The notes below the pieces were generated by a model, which was given only the letters and a program-made list of their open reading frames with translations, made no database searches and was not told the origin of the DNA. Position numbers and translations under genes: made by a program. 64,000 nt of DNA from Planctomycetes bacterium B3_Pla. GTDB taxonomy: Bacteria; Planctomycetota; Phycisphaerae; Sedimentisphaerales; Anaerobacaceae. The DNA is taken from the NCBI GenBank assembly GCA_005223045.1, contig NJBM01000019.1, positions 1-64,000 of the forward strand, written 5' to 3'. Positions 42,554 through 50,320 of the stretch are shown piece by piece; position 1 is the stretch's first letter, and each line of letters starts with the position of its first letter.

Positions 42554-42742
42554 ATGGCAGAAAGAATGCGAAAAGACCAGGCCCATAGGCTTGTGGACAA
42601 GATGGCGGATGATTCTACCTGGGACGATCTGATCGATGAAATCTATGTGCGTCAGGTCGTCGATCAAGGTCTTGCCGATAGTGAAGCAGGCAGGACAATG
42701 GATGTAAGCGATGTAAGAAGTAAATACGGCCTAACGGAATGA
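42554..42742 (+). CDS. Type II antitoxin (ParD/RelB-like size), intact module
   Basis: 62 residues: MAERMRKDQAHRLVDKMADD, then TWDDLIDEIYVRQVVDQGLA and DVSDVRSKYGLTE. Helical, acidic and small, as expected of an antitoxin; the exact family is not certain. GGAG precedes the ATG by 8 nt. The stop codon overlaps the toxin start as ATGA. Confidence 0.75.
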   Translation: MAERMRKDQAHRLVDKMADDSTWDDLIDEIYVRQVVDQGLADSEAGRTMDVSDVRSKYGLTE

Positions 42743-43020
42743 AAGTCCATTGGACGGACACAGCCCAGCATCATCTTGACGCGATCTATCATTTTATTGC
42801 CCAGGACTCGCCAGCCTACGCCAAACGCATGGTGGATCGATTGACCCGGCGATCTCAACAGATCGGCGAATTCCCTTTTTCTGGAAGATCGGTCCCTGAG
42901 TATGAAATGAAACAAATCCGAGAGGTCATTGAAGGGCCGTATCGTATCATCTATTACATCAAGCCTGACCAAATCGATGTGCTTGCAGTGCTCCATGGGG
43001 CACAAGACGTAAGTCTATAA
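42739..43020 (+). CDS. ParE/RelE-family toxin
   Basis: 93 residues with the family pattern: KVHWTDTAQHHLDAIYHFIAQ (first strand and two helices), RLTRRSQQIGEFPFSGRSVPE, then REVIEGPYRIIYYI and the last strand IDVLAVLHGAQDV. ParE toxins poison DNA gyrase and RelE toxins cut mRNA; the sequence does not tell which. Coupled to the antitoxin by an ATGA overlap; the pair shares one promoter. Confidence 0.88.
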   Translation: MKVHWTDTAQHHLDAIYHFIAQDSPAYAKRMVDRLTRRSQQIGEFPFSGRSVPEYEMKQIREVIEGPYRIIYYIKPDQIDVLAVLHGAQDVSL

Positions 43021-43035
43021 ACCAGGGGGCACAAA

Positions 43036-43092
43036 GGGGACATTCTGCTTTTCTATTCTTTTAGATGCAGATAGTGCGAGATATCGCAGCCT
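43036..43092 (+). repeat. Repeat A, copy 4
   Basis: GGGGACATTCTGCTTTTCTA and following bases, directly after the toxin stop codon. Confidence 0.7.
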
Positions 43093-43182
43093 ACACGCTC
43101 CAACTTCCAAAAGAGCTTTTCAGACAGGACCTTGTAATTGATTATTGATTATTTACTATTGATTATTGTTCTCTTCGTGGCC

Positions 43183-43265
43183 CCTGCAATTGACTATTTG
43201 CGATCCATTCGACCTTGCTCAGGACAAGTTTACTATTGATTATTGTTCTCCTTGGTGGTTCTTCC
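43183..43265 (+). repeat. Repeat B, copy 3
   Basis: Same unit as 42096-42175, again followed by repeat C. Confidence 0.75.
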
Positions 43266-43282
43266 CATTCGGCTACGCTCAG

Positions 43283-43392
43283 GGTAAACTCTGTTGAAGG
43301 GACAGCGTCTGTGGTAAATTTCTTTATTTTTTCCTTTTTCGCTTGACAGCTAACTCTATGGCGTGTATTCTGTATATCTAACTCTTATAGCG
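43283..43392 (+). repeat. Repeat C, copy 2
   Basis: Nearly identical to 42224-42332. Confidence 0.8.
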
Positions 43393-43860
43393 TTTAGCAT
43401 GTAGCGTATAGCGTATGGCGGAAAGACAATCAGGAAGGCATCCTGTTATCCTGCCAGGCTGTAATTAGTGGAAAATCTCGGACGCCGGGAGACTCTTTTT
43501 GCAAAACAAAGCCAATACCGTATATCGTATTGCGTATGTCGTATGTCGTATGTCGTATGTCGAATTTGGGATTCTGCCTTGTGTGCCTCTGCAGCTATGA
43601 GACAATTTGAAAAAACAAAGCCAATCTCGTATATCGTATTGCGTATATCGTATGTCGTGTGGCGCGGAGCTGATAGTGGAAAGCCAATTACGAAGGCATC
43701 CTGTTATCCTGTCAGGCTGTAACTTAGTGGCTATGAGTCAATTTGAAAAAACAAAGCCAATTTTCTCGTATTGCGTACTGCGTGATGCGTACTCCGTAAG
43801 GAGTCCCAAGGACTGCGAAAAAGGCACTTGAAAAAACAAACCCAAACAAACCCAATTTCA
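43393..43860. repeat. Microrepeat region (CGTATTGCGTA and AACAAAGCCAAT phrases)
   Basis: No gene. Contains runs of TATGTCGTATGTCGTATGTC, several CGTATTGCGTA-type phrases, three AAAACAAAGCCAAT phrases and two copies of GAAGGCATCCTGTTATCCTG. Similar CGTATTGCGT phrases occur at 60200-60290. At 43792-43816 it holds a 25-mer that also occurs four times inside the lipoprotein gene at 63000. Confidence 0.6.
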
Positions 43861-43986
43861 GAAGCTGCCTCCGAAGGAGCGGGGAGCCAAGAAAGGTGCC
43901 GGCCATCAGAGTCGTTGCGGGATCGCCTTCCTTTTTCTCACAAGGTCTGATCCTGTCGCAGGTTACCTGGATCGTCTTGCAGGTGA

Positions 43987-44355
43987 TTAGCTTTCTTTCC
44001 AGTACCGCTGCACGATGTCGTCTTTTAGCTCGAAGACGACGGTATGTTCCACCGTCTCTTCGTCCTTGATGACTATGGGAGGTGGAAACAGGACAAACTT
44101 GTTGTCTTTTCTCTTGGTGCACTTGTACTTGAGGATCTCTGTGCCCTCATCGGTCAAGAATTGCTCGGAAGCCTCGCCGAATGTCGCCACGAGCTGTTCC
44201 TTTGTCATTTGGCCGTACTCGACCTGTTTGAGTGTTTCGTCTTCAATGCCGGTGTAGTGCACGTCATTCTTGAAGACCATGCAGCCAACGACTAAAATCA
44301 ACATGGCCGCAAGCAAGGCAAAAAGAGCGATTTCGGTACATTTGAGCAGTTTCAT
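43987..44355 (-). CDS. Small lipoprotein with a BamE/SmpA-like domain
   Basis: 122 residues. Signal sequence with lipobox LVVGC (Cys25). The mature part has a BamE-like layout: VEYGQMTKEQLVATFGEASE (helix pair with the typical M/T-K-x-Q/E-L-x2-x-x-G-x-P/A pattern), then strands ILKYKCTKRKDN and TVVFELKDDIVQRYW. BamE stabilises the outer-membrane barrel assembly complex, but many small lipoproteins share this fold. AAGGAGAAG precedes the ATG. Confidence 0.65.
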   Translation of the reverse strand: MKLLKCTEIALFALLAAMLILVVGCMVFKNDVHYTGIEDETLKQVEYGQMTKEQLVATFGEASEQFLTDEGTEILKYKCTKRKDNKFVLFPPPIVIKDEETVEHTVVFELKDDIVQRYWKES

Positions 44356-44720
44356 TTCTTGCTTCTCCTTAGTTAAGTTGATATTTCCCGTTTTACTGCC
44401 CGCGACTAATTACCGTTAAGCCAGGTACGCCGCCGGATCAACGCAGGGCTTGTCATTCTAAAGAGTATAGGCATGAGAACCGGCAGCAGGCTACAAGATT
44501 TTTCCCGGCGGGCCTGCTGTTGTAAGGGCAGCAGACTGTCAAGTTCCCGTATCACAAGGAGTTATGTAATTAATGTTTCTCGTGAACAATCAGGCCCCGG
44601 TGTGACGCCGTGCGAAGTCGCGACGCCCTGCTACGTGCCTGGCCTTTTCTGCATGAGCAGGCCGACTTGCCCAGGGCCGGCAACAACTCAAGCCATCGAA
44701 ATCGGGAACATCAATTCCGA

Positions 44721-45101
44721 CTATTTAGGATTTGCTACGCACAGAATGCAGGAATAAATGACTTTCCGTGTACCGGCGGCAACCGCCGTACCTCCATCGT
44801 GCCGGCTGGAACTGGCCTGCAGGGCCTCTTCCAGGCCCCGCAGGCGCGGCGGTTCCGCCTGGCACAGTTTCTCTGACGGGCAAGCCTGAGACGGAACATC
44901 AGACTTGTCGGAACGTTCGGCCGCTGCCGAGGACCGGGCGTATCGCGTGAAGTATAGAATCGAAACCTCAGATGCGAAGAACAAAATGAGGTCAAAATCA
45001 ACGCCTAAAATCGTCGAAGCTCGATATTTCGAACAATCCGACAACAGCTCCTTAAATGCGTCCTGCATTTCGGTGCAACTTCCGGTGATATATTCATACA
45101 T
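44721..45101 (-). CDS. Doubtful hypothetical protein
   Basis: 126 codons. The start is well supported (AGGAG 7 nt before the ATG at 45101) and the first 60 residues (MYEYITGSCTEMQDAFKELL, then a hydrophobic FDLILFFASEVSILYF) look protein-like. The second half is read from GC-rich DNA with two hairpins and has low-complexity composition, so a frameshift or a shorter true gene is likely. Confidence 0.25.
   Translation of the reverse strand: MYEYITGSCTEMQDAFKELLSDCSKYRASTILGVDFDLILFFASEVSILYFTRYARSSAAAERSDKSDVPSQACPSEKLCQAEPPRLRGLEEALQASSSRHDGGTAVAAGTRKVIYSCILCVANPK
44771..44865. other. Pair of GC-rich hairpins
   Basis: CGGCGG/CCGCCG around 44774-44788, and a long hairpin from GTGCC (44799) to GGCAC (44865) whose inner stem is GCCTGCAGGGCCT (44815-44827) against AGGCCCCGCAGGC (44833-44845), one mismatch, loop CTTCC. 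It could be a structured RNA or a palindromic repeat element. The rest of 44356-45298 shows no supported gene apart from the doubtful ORF. Confidence 0.4.
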
Positions 45102-45298
45102 GTCCTGCTCCTACAATTAACATCAGGTCCTTCTACTCTCCCAATCTATATAGTAAGCGTATCTCGGAGCGTAAATGTTGATGCTAATTCTCAAAAAAAT
45201 GAAAAATTTTTTCATATATTTTGCGTGATGGGCGGGCAAAGCAGCGTTATTGCTTAAAAATGCGTTTTTTCGGGGGATTTGATGCCAATTATCTGTGA

Positions 45299-46426
45299 TC
45301 AATAGTCAATTATCACGATATCTTCCGGTATTGCCACGACGTCGCGGTGTTTTGGGCCGAGGAGCTTTTTTGTTTCGGTGCTGTGCTTGCCAGCCAAGGT
45401 TCTTAGCTGAACGCTGCCGATGCTGGCGACGGCTTTGGCGTTATCATTGAGCATAACGACCGCCCCAGGCTCGAATGAGCCTTCAACGCCGATAACGCCG
45501 CTCGGCAAAAGGCTCTTGCGGTTCCTGACCGCCCGCATGGCGCCGGCGTCGATAACTATCGTCCCGGCGGGGCTGCTGTTGAGAATCCATCTGGCACGGT
45601 TCGAGAGTTTCCTTTTCGGCATGAAAATCGTGCCGATCTCTTCGCCGGCGATAATCCGGCCTATGACGTTTTTCAATCTGCCATCGGCTAAAACGATCCG
45701 GCAATCCGCGTTGGAGGCGATTTTCGCCGCTTCGATCTTGGTTTTCATCCCGCCCGTGCTGTACCTGCTGCCTTTGCCCCCGGCGTTCCGTACAATGTCA
45801 TCGGTTATCTCGAAAACAGTCGGTATCGGCCTGGCATCCGCGAATTTTTGCGGATTCTTATCGTAAAGGGCGTCGATATCGCTGAGCATAATCAAAAGGT
45901 CGGCGTCAATCTTGCTGGCAACCAGGGCGCTTAGCTTATCATTATCGCCGAATGCCGAGCCAATCTCATCGGTGCTGACGCTGTCGTTCTCGTTCAGAAT
46001 CGGCACGACCGACAGCTTGAGTAGTGTCTCGATGGAATTGCGAAGGTTTAAGTACGTTTTCCTGTGGTTGAGCACCTCGGCGGTCAGCAGGACCTGGGCA
46101 ACGGTCACGCCGTAGCGCAGAAACGACTTTCGATACTCAGCCATCAACAAAGGCTGCCCGATAGCCGCACAAGCCTGCCGCATCTTGATGTTCCTGGCTC
46201 CGCCGGCCAGCCCTGATTTCCTGTTATCCTGATGCCCTGACAACTGCCCCACCCCCATACCGATGGCTCCCGAACTGATAATAACGACTTGCCTGCCGTC
46301 TTTGAGCAGAGAATTCACCTGCCCGGCCACCCGACGAACATACCCCGCATCCACCCCGGCATCCTTCGTCAAAATATTAGTGCCGATCTTTATGACTATC
46401 CGTTTTGCGCTCTCAAAATTTCGCAC
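45299..46426 (-). CDS. proB: Glutamate 5-kinase (with PUA domain)
   Basis: 375 residues, the length of the two-domain form. Amino acid kinase domain about 1-255: VIKIGTNIL, VIISSGAIGMG, LNENDSVSTDE and FGDNDKLSALVA (glutamate and ATP binding). PUA domain about 280-375 (GTIVIDAGAMRAVRNRKSLLPSGVIGVEG). It phosphorylates glutamate in the first step of proline synthesis. The start is GTG at 46426. On the same strand as proA but separated from it by the rloA/rloB pair, with 38 nt to rloB. Confidence 0.95.
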   Translation of the reverse strand: MRNFESAKRIVIKIGTNILTKDAGVDAGYVRRVAGQVNSLLKDGRQVVIISSGAIGMGVGQLSGHQDNRKSGLAGGARNIKMRQACAAIGQPLLMAEYRKSFLRYGVTVAQVLLTAEVLNHRKTYLNLRNSIETLLKLSVVPILNENDSVSTDEIGSAFGDNDKLSALVASKIDADLLIMLSDIDALYDKNPQKFADARPIPTVFEITDDIVRNAGGKGSRYSTGGMKTKIEAAKIASNADCRIVLADGRLKNVIGRIIAGEEIGTIFMPKRKLSNRARWILNSSPAGTIVIDAGAMRAVRNRKSLLPSGVIGVEGSFEPGAVVMLNDNAKAVASIGSVQLRTLAGKHSTETKKLLGPKHRDVVAIPEDIVIIDY

Positions 46427-46464
46427 GTTCTACCTGCTAAACTAATAATCACCTATGCTTTACC

Positions 46465-47115
46465 TTATTGGGCCGCACCCTGTAAATACTCGACTATCCT
46501 GTGCACGTGCGTTGATGGATTACAGTCGCTCAGGTCTTCAGCGTCATTATGCTGCTCCTTCAACACCTCTTTGGAATGTTTGATCGCGTCGGCGGTCTTT
46601 GGATAAGCAATATTAAATATTGTAGTATCGCTTTCACAGTAAGACGGATGCTCTTGCCTTAACGCCGACTTAACGTCCTGGCTTGTATGAAAAGGAGCAC
46701 TGGTTTTCCTAAAGTGCAATATATACCAGTACTCAAAACATGGATTGCTCAAAACAACTTCCAGTTTGTTGTCCCTTGCCTTATTCACAGCTCTTGGCAG
46801 CGACTCTGCTTTGGGTGCTTCAACGTCGATCACACAATACACCACATCGTATGCAGCTTTTGTGAGGCTTCTCGTTGCAATGCGTTTCCTTTCTTCTCTC
46901 AACTCAATTGCACGATTCACAACAGTAATAGGCGCGGCGCCTTCTCCAACAATTTCAACTTCGACCATTGCCAATCGCAAAGTGCTCTTCAGCGAGTTGA
47001 AATATATAGGCTCAGTCTTACTGCCTTCAGAAACAATAAGAACGCTCTTACGTGGTTCCTTTGAACCTTCTCGACGCTTGTAGCTCTCTATTTTTCTTTG
47101 TTTTCTGCTAACCAT
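46465..47115 (-). CDS. rloB: RloB-like protein, partner of an AAA ATPase (AbiL-type pair)
   Basis: 216 residues. The start SRKQRKIESYKRREGSKEPRKSV, then VLIVSEGSKTEPIYFNSL, VVYCVIDVEAPKAESLPRAV, VVLSNPCFEYWYILHF and the C-terminal HNDAEDLSDCNPSTH match the RloB layout. The E of SEGxKTE and the D-x-E of VIDVE are arranged like a Toprim catalytic site, so it may be the nuclease effector; this is an inference. It overlaps rloA by 8 bp (ATG inside the last rloA codons). RloA/RloB pairs occur in restriction islands and as the AbiL abortive infection system. Confidence 0.8.
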   Translation of the reverse strand: MVSRKQRKIESYKRREGSKEPRKSVLIVSEGSKTEPIYFNSLKSTLRLAMVEVEIVGEGAAPITVVNRAIELREERKRIATRSLTKAAYDVVYCVIDVEAPKAESLPRAVNKARDNKLEVVLSNPCFEYWYILHFRKTSAPFHTSQDVKSALRQEHPSYCESDTTIFNIAYPKTADAIKHSKEVLKEQHNDAEDLSDCNPSTHVHRIVEYLQGAAQ

Positions 47116-48403
47116 TCAATTCAAACGACTTAATAATAGGCAGCGCTCCATACCTGCCGGACAGATACCCCCTCTGCATAGCTTCACCCTTTCGCGGCTT
47201 GTAGTCTAACATCGAATATAAACGGGTACCGCCGTGTTTGTCCTTCTCGGTAAACCATATTTGATCCCGCCTGAATAATTCCGGGTCCAAGAGCGTCGTA
47301 TCATGTGTGGTAAAGATCAATTGTGCCCCTACGCCTGAAGCCTTTGGTTTCTGAAAAGATTCGATCCATGCGCGGACAAGATATGGATGTAAACTTGCCT
47401 CAAGCTCGTCAACTAACAAAGCTCTCCCCTCCGTAAGTGCCAACAGCCAGGGACCGGCAAGCTCAAAAAAACGTCTTGTTCCATTTGATTCTTCGAGATT
47501 GGAAAAATGAACATCTTTGCCAGTAGGTTCGGCATGGTGAATGAATTCTACTTCAACTCTAACTCTACCTTTGTACTCCTTCAAAACGCTCTCACGAGCT
47601 TCATCTGGAAAATCTGGTGGAAATGGGACATTCCCCGGGTCAAACTCCTGTTTTTTGATATTTATCCCATGGATTCCAAAATCAGCAAATCGCATAATTC
47701 TATCTAAATAATCATACCAGACATTCTTCAATTCTTCATCCCTTTGAGCATCCATCACCATGTCGATCGTCGTCACTGTTGGTCGTTCCGAAGGTAGAAC
47801 AATTAGAAATCCTTCCGAAAACCATTTGTAAACAGCAGTTAATTGTTTATTGTTCCATTGCGCCCCGGCAGAAAGAAACAGGACGTTATTTGTGGTTCTG
47901 TCTTTTAACTTCTCTCTCTCCCCTCTCAGATAAGATCCGAAATTCCATTCGGTTTCGTCTGTTTTCCTGTTGAACTTTCTTTCAAACCAGGTCTGTGCTA
48001 TGTCTCTTGACCGGCCTTGAGGATATGCGTAAAGCCATTCGTCGTGAATTCTCTCGGTAGTAGCGGTAAAGCCGTATTGATAACGTGTTTCTTCATGGAT
48101 GAAAGTGACCTCGAAAGAACTTGGTTCACTGCTGTATTTGTCGTGTAACTTGAATGGTGTCACAGGTAGTCTCTCCCCGGGCTTGCCCGGTTTTTCAATT
48201 ATGTCCCGCATTGTAGATAGAGCCTTTATCAGATTGCTTTTGCCGGATGCATTTGGTCCGTAGATGCCAACTGCTTTTAGCAATCGCAATTTGCCCTGTT
48301 GCACACAATTGTCGCCCAGTTCCGTATCTTTGCTTGCGACAAGACTGAGGGTCTGCTCTTCGCGAAAAGATCGGTAATTGGCCACCTTGAATTCAACTAA
48401 CAT
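47108..48403 (-). CDS. rloA: RloA-like AAA/ABC-type ATPase (AbiL-type pair)
   Basis: 431 residues from the ATG at 48403 (AAGGA 7 nt upstream); the longer frame to 48481 is not supported. Features: N-terminal MLVEFKVANYRSFREEQTL typical of AAA_15/AAA_21 ATPases, Walker A GPNASGKS (49-56), long insert, Walker B and catalytic Glu in LLVDELEASLHP (about 330-340), switch His in FTTHDT. These ATPases sense infection and control a partner effector. It is co-translated with rloB. The pair sits between proA and proB in the same orientation, probably inserted into the proline operon. Confidence 0.85.
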   Translation of the reverse strand: MLVEFKVANYRSFREEQTLSLVASKDTELGDNCVQQGKLRLLKAVGIYGPNASGKSNLIKALSTMRDIIEKPGKPGERLPVTPFKLHDKYSSEPSSFEVTFIHEETRYQYGFTATTERIHDEWLYAYPQGRSRDIAQTWFERKFNRKTDETEWNFGSYLRGEREKLKDRTTNNVLFLSAGAQWNNKQLTAVYKWFSEGFLIVLPSERPTVTTIDMVMDAQRDEELKNVWYDYLDRIMRFADFGIHGINIKKQEFDPGNVPFPPDFPDEARESVLKEYKGRVRVEVEFIHHAEPTGKDVHFSNLEESNGTRRFFELAGPWLLALTEGRALLVDELEASLHPYLVRAWIESFQKPKASGVGAQLIFTTHDTTLLDPELFRRDQIWFTEKDKHGGTRLYSMLDYKPRKGEAMQRGYLSGRYGALPIIKSFELNG

Positions 48404-48593
48404 TTGTTTTTCCTTATAATATAAGGGCGAATTTCGCAATCTTCCTGCGCAAATTAGCTTTGCATTCAACTTTGGACTCAATTAAGAATATCGGACAAAT
48501 TTGAGTCCTGCAAGAGTATTTCTGAGCGAAAACGGGAAAAATATGTGAATATCCTTTATTGGTCGCCTCTGCCGAATCGTTAATCTCCGGCCT

Positions 48594-49886
48594 CTAATCT
48601 CTAATCTCTATCTTTTTGTGTGTGAATTGCTTGGCGTTGGGGCCGGAGTAGTGGGCTACGATTTGGCCTGTGCCGGAGAGTTTCCATTTGTAGATAAGGA
48701 GGCCTTCGAGGCCGACGGGGCCTCGGGCGTGGATCTTGTTGGTGCTGATGCCGACCTCGGCGCCGAGGTTATAGCGGAAGCCGTCGCTGAAGCGCGTGCT
48801 GCAATTCCAGAATACGTTGCCCGAATCGACAAGGGCCATGAATCGCTCGGCTTTTGTCTTGTTCTCAGTAACGATGCTGTCAGTGTGGCCTGAGCCGTAA
48901 CGGTTGATATGGTCGATAGCTGCATCAAGGTTCTCGACGACTCTTATCGAAAGGATGTAATCGAGATACTCGGTTGAGAAGTCTTCTTCGGTTGCCGGTT
49001 TTACATCTATGATTGATATCGTTTTCTTGCAGCCGCGTAGCTCGACGTTTTCTTGCTCCAAGGCGGTTTTGACCTTGGGCAGGAACGTCCCGGCAATCTT
49101 CGCATCGACCAGCAAAGTCTCGGCGGCATTGCAGACCGCGACGTACTGGCACTTGGAATCGACTGTGACGTTCACGGCCATATCCTCGTCGGCGTCGCCA
49201 TCGACATAGACGTGGCATATACCGTCGGCATGGCCGAGGACGGGGATGTTGGTGTTGTTCATTATGTAGCGGACGAATTCGTTAGAGCCGCGGGGGATGA
49301 CCAGGTCGATGTATTCTTCCAGGGCCAACATCCCGGCGACATCCTGCCGTGTCTCCATCAGTTGAATCCACCCTGTCGGCAGGCTTGCTTTTTCGCCGGC
49401 TTCGGCGATTATCTTGGTCAGGATTCTATTGGTTCTTGCTGCTTCGCTGCCGCCTTTTAGCAGGACGGAGTTGCCACTCTTGAGGCACAGCGTCGAGATT
49501 TGCACGAGAGCGTCCGGGCGCGATTCGAAAACGACGCCGATAACACCGATGGGACAACTGACTTTGTAAAGCTCGAGGCCAGTGTCAAGCTCAGTGGCGG
49601 TTAGTGTCCTGCCCACGGGGTCGTCGAGTTTGATCAGGCTCTCTATGCCGGCGATGACCTGGGCAATTTTGTCCTGGTCAAACTTGAGGCGTTTGAGCAG
49701 AGGTGCGGCCAGCTTGTCCTTCTTGGCGGCGGACAGGTCCTCTGTGTTAGCCGAGACGATTCTGTCACTGTTGTGCTTGAGGGCGCCGGCTATCTGCGCC
49801 AGAGCTTCGTTTTTCGTATCTGTGTTGATCGTCGCCAGCCGGATCGAGGCCGATTTGGCAGCCGAGGCTATTTCGGGAATACTCAT
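48594..49886 (-). CDS. proA: Gamma-glutamyl phosphate reductase
   Basis: 430 residues, full length for the family. The ATG at 49886 (AGGAAATTGGAA upstream) is preferred over the TTG six bases before it. Family landmarks: PIGVIGVVFESRPDALVQI, LKSGNSVLLKGGSEAARTN, VLGHADGICHVYVD, then the catalytic cysteine in KCQYVAVCNAAETLLVD, and GSGHTDSIVTEN. It reduces gamma-glutamyl phosphate to the semialdehyde with NADPH, step two of proline synthesis. In most bacteria it neighbours proB; here two defence-type genes lie between. Confidence 0.95.
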   Translation of the reverse strand: MSIPEIASAAKSASIRLATINTDTKNEALAQIAGALKHNSDRIVSANTEDLSAAKKDKLAAPLLKRLKFDQDKIAQVIAGIESLIKLDDPVGRTLTATELDTGLELYKVSCPIGVIGVVFESRPDALVQISTLCLKSGNSVLLKGGSEAARTNRILTKIIAEAGEKASLPTGWIQLMETRQDVAGMLALEEYIDLVIPRGSNEFVRYIMNNTNIPVLGHADGICHVYVDGDADEDMAVNVTVDSKCQYVAVCNAAETLLVDAKIAGTFLPKVKTALEQENVELRGCKKTISIIDVKPATEEDFSTEYLDYILSIRVVENLDAAIDHINRYGSGHTDSIVTENKTKAERFMALVDSGNVFWNCSTRFSDGFRYNLGAEVGISTNKIHARGPVGLEGLLIYKWKLSGTGQIVAHYSGPNAKQFTHKKIEIRD

Positions 49887-49974
49887 TTCCAATTTCCTGT
49901 TGACTGATTTCTGTTGACTTGTTACTATTGAATTGTAAATGATTGATAATCAATAATCAATAATCAATTGAACC

Positions 49975-50045
49975 GCGGGCGTAGCATAGTGGCAATGCAC
50001 CGGCCTTCCAAGCCGGCTAGGTGGGTTCGATCCCCATCGCCCGCT
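49975..50045 (+). tRNA. tRNA-Gly (anticodon TCC)
   Basis: 71 nt. Acceptor GCGGGCG pairs with CGCCCGC; anticodon stem CCGGC/GCCGG encloses CTTCCAA, giving TCC. T arm GTGGGTTCGATCCCCAT. Discriminator T; CCA not encoded. Confidence 0.96.
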
Positions 50046-50320
50046 TTATTTGTGCTTTGCCTATCCTCGCGTTTCGGCTCTCGTGCCGGCGCCGGCCGAA
50101 CAAATTGAACGTCACCGAAGTACAAAGTAAGTGAACCGTGTACTGTTGTCGGTTTCGCAAAAAGAAGTAATTTTTCCCGTCACCGGATGGGGAGTCTCGG
50201 ACACTTGCCTGGCACGTGGATTTGGAAGGGAATATTCAGGAAATTGCATTTATCCGCACGCCGCGAGTGCCGATATCAAACAAACGGCGGTTTCTTCATG
50301 TGGAGAACAAAGGAATTGTA

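Noticed and set aside
43393..43860. CRISPR array
   Set aside because: The repeats are 8-12 bp, irregularly spaced and overlapping, without unique spacers of constant length, and no cas genes are present.
44799..44865. SRP RNA
   Set aside because: The long hairpin suggests it, but the conserved domain IV core (GGAAG loop with the AGCA internal loop) is missing.
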